From positions 1,908,608-1,972,607 of the forward strand of contig PJRA01000323.1 of the NCBI GenBank assembly GCA_016987375.1: a stretch of DNA of 64,000 nt, written 5' to 3'. Source of the DNA: Brachionus koreanus. Its lineage: Eukaryota > Rotifera > Eurotatoria > Ploima > Brachionidae. The position numbers and the translations under genes were made by a program. Positions 58,444-64,000 of the stretch are shown here, piece after piece. Numbering within the stretch: position 1 is the stretch's first letter; every line of letters starts with the position of its first letter. Under the pieces are notes generated by a model, which saw nothing but the letters and a program-made list of their open reading frames with translations, was not told where the DNA came from and searched no databases.

Positions 58444-60212
58444 ATGGAGATATATACGCCCGAATATATAAATCTGGAATTTTTTAATATTTTGATGAAG
58501 AAGGAGTGAAGTTAAAAAAACTTATAGAAGAAATAAAAAACGAAGATAGTAATAATAAAGTGGTTTGTTCATTAGATGAAAACAGTAATTTGAATTGTCT
58601 GTTCATTCAAACGAGTTTCCAAATGGAATGGTTTAAAAATTACAACTCAGTAGTACATCTCGATGGCACATTCAAGCTTAATTGCGAAAATTATCTTCTG
58701 TATGTTTTGATGGTTCAAGATGGCAATGGGAATGGGCGACCTATTGCATACTGTTTTATGAAAAACGAAACGCTAGAAAATTTGGAATTTTTCTATAATA
58801 CATTTGTCGAATTTAATGAAGTTGGGTCTGTAAAAATCATTATTGTAGATAAAGATTTAACTAACCTACAATTAATTGGCCAATATTTTCCAAATGCTAA
58901 TATTTTATTATGCGTTTTTCATGTTATAAAATATTTAAAAACTCAAGTCGCTAAACTTGTAATCGATAAAATCAGTAAAAATGAATTAATGGAAACAATT
59001 CAAGGTATGGTGTATGCGAGTGACGAATTAGAGTATAATGAATTTTATGACGAATTGGGTCAATCAGCTAAATCGCTTAAACAAAATGACTTTAAGTCAT
59101 ATTTTGATAAAAACTGGAATAGTTGTCAAAACTTATGGGTAAGACATTTTAGACTCAAATTACCACATATGAACACACAAACAAACAACCATTTAGAAAG
59201 CTTTAATAGCAATTTGAAGATCTCTATCAAATGCAATAAACATTTAACTGAGAGCATAATTGAGTTAATGGCAATTAGCCGTGAATATCTATTTAATCAA
59301 CTTTCAAAAAATCTACAAGACATTAAAAAGCGTAAAACAATTTTGTCCAATTCTGATAAAATCAATAGTTTATTAGATCAATTAGATGATAAAGCTGCTG
59401 AATTAGTTTTAAACCAGTTTAATTTGATGAAAAAACAAAATTTTTGTTTAAATCGATCCGGTGAGAGTGATTATAAAATTGAGACTAAAAAAAATTCATA
59501 TTTAATTATGGTTGATTCAAATAAAGAGGTCAAATGTGAATGTGATTTCACAAGAAATTTTATGTTGCCTTGTAGACACACTTTATACACATGTGAAAGC
59601 AATAGACCATTAGTGCCTTGGTTTCATAAACGCTTTTTGAAAAAATCATTACTCCTAACTGTCAATCCAGTTTCAGATTTTATTTGCAGTCAACAAACAA
59701 ATAGTAACTCTCCAACAATTTGGAAATGGTCGAAAGATTGTTTAAGGGCAAGTACACCACAAGAAAAATTCCATAAGATAAAAAATCTCTGTGAAGAAAT
59801 TACAAATCTAGTTTGTTCAGCTGGCGAAAATGAGTTTTTATCACAAAAAAGTCAACTTGAGTCATATTTGAAAAGTTTGCAGACAAACAATGTTCAAAAT
59901 AGTCAAAATAGTCAACCTTTTAGTTCTCAAGCACCATGTCTTAATACTTCTACACCTAAATCTAGAAGGACTCTCGATTTTAGTGATGTCTATACTTCTA
60001 TTAATCCGGTGAGTGATGAATTAGAAATATTAACTGAACAGCCTGATATGTGTGAGCTATCACCTAAAATAATAGTTAACAAAGTTCTTAATCGTGTGGG
60101 ACGTCCTGCAGGGACCAATAAAAAATTTGGCTACTTTAATATCAACAAAAGAAAAACACAGCCTGCTGGTGAGACACCGATTTCTAAGCGAACAAGATCA
60201 AAAAAATTTTAA
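58444..60212 (+). CDS. MULE transposase with SWIM zinc finger, frame broken near the start
   Basis: The long open frame runs 58488-60212 and has no ATG near its start. An ATG at 58444 (MEIYTPEYINLEFFNILMKKE) opens a different frame that ends at TGA 58507-58509. The two overlap, one base out of step, suggesting a small deletion in a T run near 58490 or a sequencing error. The MULE domain carries the three acids: Asp in VVHLDGTFK, Asp in IIIVDKDLTN and Glu in NNHLESFNSNLK. A SWIM finger follows (CECDFTRNFMLPCRH, CxCx(n)CxH form), then a basic tail with GRPAGTNKK. The protein cuts and pastes the element in the nucleus. AATAAA at 60282-60287. Confidence 0.85.
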
Positions 60213-60320
60213 TCTTTATAAGAAATATTTGCGATTATTTTTATTTTTTTATCTTCAATTTTGTATTTTGTTACTTGAATCAATAAATTAATTTTTTCTA
60301 GATTGTGTTTTAATTAATTT

Positions 60321-60437
60321 TTCAACATAGTGTAGAAATAAAATATTGTATTGTAACATAGTGTAGGAATAAAATATTTTATTGTAACATAGTGTAGGAA
60401 TAAAATATTTTATTGTAACATAGTGTAGGAATAGTCA
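60321..60437. repeat. Right-end 31-bp iterons (four copies)
   Basis: AACATAGTGTAG(A/G)AATA recurs at 60323, 60354, 60385 and 60416, exactly 31 bp apart, with AAATATTTTATTGT between. The last copy runs into the element end TCACTAGG. Mirror image of the left array. Confidence 0.88.
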
Positions 60438-60451
60438 CTAGGAAAAATAAA

Positions 60452-62507
60452 GGCTATTTAATTGAGGAAAAATATGAGATAATTTACTAAAATGTGGCGA
60501 TATTTTTTAATTTTAAATTCATAATCACTTTCATAATCAATGATGAAAATATATGATTTAATATTAAATTTTTTTGAAATAGAATGCAAGAGTTATGAGA
60601 ATTTTCATGATCAATTCACTGCTTCAGGTATCTAAAAATTTGAAAATGTCACTTTGCTTGACTTAGATTATAAAACAAGAACTAATTTTGAAAGAATTTT
60701 TATCTTTTTTGTTTAATTTAATTATGAAAATGTTAATTTAACAAAAAGTAACACTTTTCACAAAAAAGTAAATAAATTTCAAATAAAAATTCTGATTTAG
60801 CTTATAATATATTTAGTCAATAATATATATCATATATCAATAATATATATATATCATACTTAATATAAAGTTTATTTATAGCTTAATAATATTTTAAAAT
60901 TTAAAATTTTTTTGCCAATATAAATAAATTTGAAATTTTTATTAACAATCAACCAGGCTTTCTGGTGTTCAAACAGTTAGTGTTTTTAAGGTAACTTTTT
61001 AATAACAAGACATGAAAAAATTATAAAGGGTTCAGTTTAATCATTTTTTTGGCTTTTAAAAATAGGCTATAAACTATGAAAAAATTTATTGTTTGATAAT
61101 TAGAAAAAAAAAGACCTAAATAATTAAAGTTCAATTTTTTGTTCAATGTACACAAAGTTACAAAGAATAAATAAAGAAAATAAGATGATTGTCTTTACAC
61201 TCAAAGGAACGGTGACAATTTGACACTTTCTTTATTCTCAAATATCTTAAAAAAAATTATTACATCCACCTGAAACTTTCTGAATCTGTTAATTTTGAAT
61301 TTTTGCGATAAAAATTCAAAGAAACTTTTATTTTCAGGAAAATATGTTCTAGAAACATTGTAAAACCTAGGTCTTTATATATTTTTTTATTATTAGATGA
61401 AAATAAATAACTTTTCAATTTTTTGTAAAATTTAGTCTATGGGAAAATTTTTTTTTCATCTCAAAATTGCAATCTAATATTGCAACTAAGAATTCTGCAA
61501 TATATTGAACTTAGAGAATTTGTTTTTGAGCCATGGTAAAAAAGTTACTAGTAATTTTAAAATTTTGTTCTGTCTGTCTGTGGCAAAATCTAATTCTACT
61601 AAAAATAGTGGTATTAATAATAATTTCGGTATTGAAATTTAGTGAAAAAGGAAACATCTAAATAATCATATCTAAAAAATCTAAATCCGCCAAAACTAAA
61701 TTATCTTATTTTATAGTCATATTTAAATTTAAAATATGTCTAATCAATGTTAAATTTTATAAACGAATAATTATGTGAAAATCATCATTATTATATCATT
61801 TTGGTTGTTTTTTTTTTTTGCATTAATGTGGCATAATTTATTATCATTTTTAATAAAACATTGGTAAAATAATTTTTAATTAAATTTTAAAAAATTTCTA
61901 GAAAAATGTAAAAGCTCAATTAAAAAATTGAAAAATACTTACAAAAATCAAGAATTTCGAAGCAAGACAGGATAAGGATTCGATGGAGAAGGATTGAATT
62001 TTCAATAAATGTTCTTAGATAATTACAGCTATTTACACAATTAAACACAATTATTTAATTTTATTTTTACTATTCGAAATTAATGATTGTGCTAATTAAA
62101 TTAGATTATCTTAAGTTAATGGGAAAGCTGGTATTTTCTATATATTTTTCCACAACTTCTTAGAAATAACATAGACAATTTATTCAATTTAGAATATTTT
62201 AGGAATAAAATCAAAAATTCCTTTAATTTCACTTTAGTTTATTTTATTATTTTAATAATTCTCTTTTATGATCTGTGAAATTTTGTGAAATCAATTTGGT
62301 TTAATTAAAAAATAGTTCTAAATATCCGCGAAAAGCAAAATTAGCATAATTTTTTCTTAACTATAACAACTATCTTAATCAGCTTGAATTATATACGCAT
62401 TAAAAAATAGAATTTTTTATATAATAGATTTTTGAATTGAATTTTCTGGAAAAATCGCTTTTAAAAACATTTTAAATTCGCCTTCAGAAATAAAAACTAA
62501 TCTCAAA
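60452..62507. other. Gene-free intergenic region
   Basis: About 2 kb, A/T-rich, with a patch of ATATAT-type repeats near 60800-60860. No gene, RNA or element boundary could be supported. The last 20 nt are the CDC37 leader, preceded by an acceptor-like CCTTCAG. Confidence 0.5.
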
Positions 62508-63917
62508 ATGCCTATCGATTATTCTAAATGGAAAAACATTGAAGTATTTAGAAAATTTTGGAAAAATATTTTATTTTTATTACTAATAATATTTTCAGAT
62601 TTCAGATGATGAAGACGACACTCATCCAAACATTGACACTCCTAGCTTATTTCGTTGGAGACATCAAGCTAGAATTGAGAGACAGGCCGAAGCCGAACGA
62701 GAAAAAGCCGAATTAGAAAAAACTAAGAGAGAGTAAAACATTCTTTTAGCATTAGCAATTAGAGCCTTAATAAAAACGATAAACTAATAATTTGTCTTAG
62801 GACTGAATTAAAAAAGCAGGAACTTAAGCAAAAATTAAAGGAAGCTGAGACCAAAGGTGGCGACGATTTAAACAAGCTAAAAATAGAAGAGGCTGAGTTA
62901 AAAAAACAAGAACAAGAATTCAAGAAAAAAGAAGAAGAGTTAAAAAAGAAAGAAAAAGTATCATAAAAAATTTTTTTTTTTTTGCTTTATCATTTATTGA
63001 TTTAAAAATAAAGTTAACTCCTTGGAATGTAGATACAATAAGCCATGATAAATTTGCCAAGACAATCATTAACAAAGAAGAAAAAAGAGAAGACGAAAAT
63101 CTTACTGATGAACAAAAAGCAGAACGATATGTATGCTAGTAGATTTAAATTAGAAGAAAAAAATTAATTCATTTATTTTTTAAGAAACAATTTTTGGACA
63201 AAAATAAATCTAAAATAAAACATTTTGGTATGTTAAAGCATTATGAAGACTCAAAACGCTATTTGATCGATAATCCAGAACTAGTTTGCGATGACACTGC
63301 AAACTATTTAGTAGTATGGTGCATTGATTTAGAAATTGAAGAAGTAGTGAAATTAAATTTTAATTTTAATTTTAAATATTTTATTAATTTTAAACATAAT
63401 CGTTTAGAAACATGATTTAATGGAGCATGTAGCTCATCAGTGCATTGTGATGCAATTTATTTTGGAGTTAAGTAAAACTCTCAAATGTGATCCTAGAGCA
63501 TGTGTTGGTCCATTTTTTACCAAAATGCAGCAAGCTAATCGAGAATATAAAGATGGTTTTTATGACGAATTAAATGCTTTTAAAGCACGAGTTAAAAAAA
63601 GGGCTGCAGAGAAAATTGAAGCCGCTATGGCTGAGGCCGAGGAAGAGGAACGTCAAAAAAGACTAGGTCCTGGTGGATTGGATCCAGTCGAGGTTTTTGA
63701 AAGTCTTCCGGAGTCGCTTCAGCAATGCTTTGAAACCCAGAATATCGAAATGCTTCAAGAGACTTTGTTGAGCATGAGCAAAGAAGATGCCGAATATCAT
63801 ATGGATAGATGTATAAAATCTGGCCTTTGGGTACCGGACGCTAAATCAAAGGAAGCCAAAGATGAAAATAAAGAAAAAGCTGAAACTGAAGAAGTATATG
63901 ATACTCCTGATTCTTGA
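62508..63917 (+). CDS. CDC37: Hsp90 co-chaperone CDC37
   Basis: Six exons, 62508-62543, 62599-62732, 62801-62957, 63014-63130, 63185-63343 and 63408-63917, give 370 residues (human 378). The N-terminal kinase-binding block [19 protein letters not shown] is almost invariant, including the CK2 phosphosite serine (Ser14 here, Ser13 in human). [12 protein letters not shown] and a long charged coiled coil follow, then the PWNVDT strand. The Hsp90-binding middle domain ([46 protein letters not shown]) and the [17 protein letters not shown] block complete the match. CDC37 delivers protein kinases to Hsp90 in the cytosol. Introns are 51-68 bp. Confidence 0.96.
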
Positions 63918-64000
63918 AAAATTCCACTATCATTTTCAGTAAACTATTTTATTAAATCGTATATTTTTAACTATTAAATCTATTTTCTTTCTCTTAAGCT

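Larger units (their letters stand above)
58252..60442 (+). mobile_element. Complete Mutator-like element, 2191 bp
   Basis: A perfect 9-bp direct repeat AAAAATAAA flanks it (58243-58251 and 60443-60451), the duplication size expected of Mutator-like elements. The ends are inverted: GGGCAGCCTTATTTCTACAC on the left against CCTAGTGACTATTCCTACAC from the right. Inside each end, a 31-bp unit is tandemly repeated, three times on the left and four on the right, in mirror orientation. One transposase frame fills the interior. The clean duplication and long open frame suggest recent movement. Confidence 0.88.

Noticed and set aside
1..64000. CRISPR arrays, bacterial operons, Shine-Dalgarno sites
   Set aside because: Spliced eukaryotic genes throughout, and no direct-repeat/spacer pattern. 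The ATGA and TAAATG junctions at 57.5 kb resemble bacterial coupling, but the flanking genes contain introns and AATAAA signals, so bacterial contamination is not supported.

Overview
The window is nuclear DNA of an animal, very AT-rich, with spliced genes (GT..AG introns, often 45-65 bp) read with the standard code. The gene content is metazoan: a FoxN2/3-type forkhead factor, spatacsin, LRRC51, SERAC1, TMEM223, a globin-X-like globin, MED20, ARPC1, UBE2N/Ubc13 and CDC37. A small invertebrate, possibly a spiralian such as a rotifer, would fit, but I infer this from style and content and cannot prove it. Two runs of N (31014-31159 and 41661-41727) show a draft assembly, and both lie inside repeats.

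Layout. 1-730: degraded FLYWCH/MULE-like remnant. 2.2-5.3 kb: candidate orphan exon, SERAC1 and a small tail-anchored protein, all on the minus strand. 5.3-9.9 kb: gene-poor, with a hairpin element. 9.9-11.8 kb: FoxN. 14.6-16.3 kb: TMEM223 and a globin, convergent. 16.3-24.4 kb: gene-poor, with a dead MULE copy and a p24/TMED gene. 24.5-36.5 kb: spatacsin in 18 exons. 36.5-44 kb: UBE2N among hAT and LINE debris. 44-50.5 kb: four proteins I cannot name and LRRC51. 52.1-54.4 kb: MED20 and ARPC1 in tandem. 57.2-57.9 kb: three abutting small-membrane-protein ORFs. 58.2-60.4 kb: a complete Mutator-like element. 62.5-63.9 kb: CDC37.

I built multi-exon models by hand. In each, intron phases close and the total coding length is a multiple of three: spatacsin 1773 aa, ARPC1 373 aa, CDC37 370 aa, FoxN 447 aa, TMEM223 235 aa, p24 212 aa, LRRC51 219 aa, UBE2N 153 aa, globin 194 aa and a type I membrane protein 234 aa.

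The strongest novelty candidate is the run of three ORFs at 57264-57922. The first stop codon abuts the next start (TAAATG), the second pair overlaps as ATGA, and no out-of-frame ATG lies inside the first two ORFs. This is the architecture expected of a polycistronic message for three single-pass, probably mitochondrial, microproteins. Other leads are a spatacsin that lacks the usual N-terminal quarter, a forkhead domain that has lost its DNA-reading histidine, a Mutator-like transposon whose ends are arrays of a 31-bp repeat, and a family of tiny hAT elements with perfect 8-bp target duplications. The genes are mostly unrelated housekeeping loci. I see no operon-like functional grouping apart from the three-ORF cluster.
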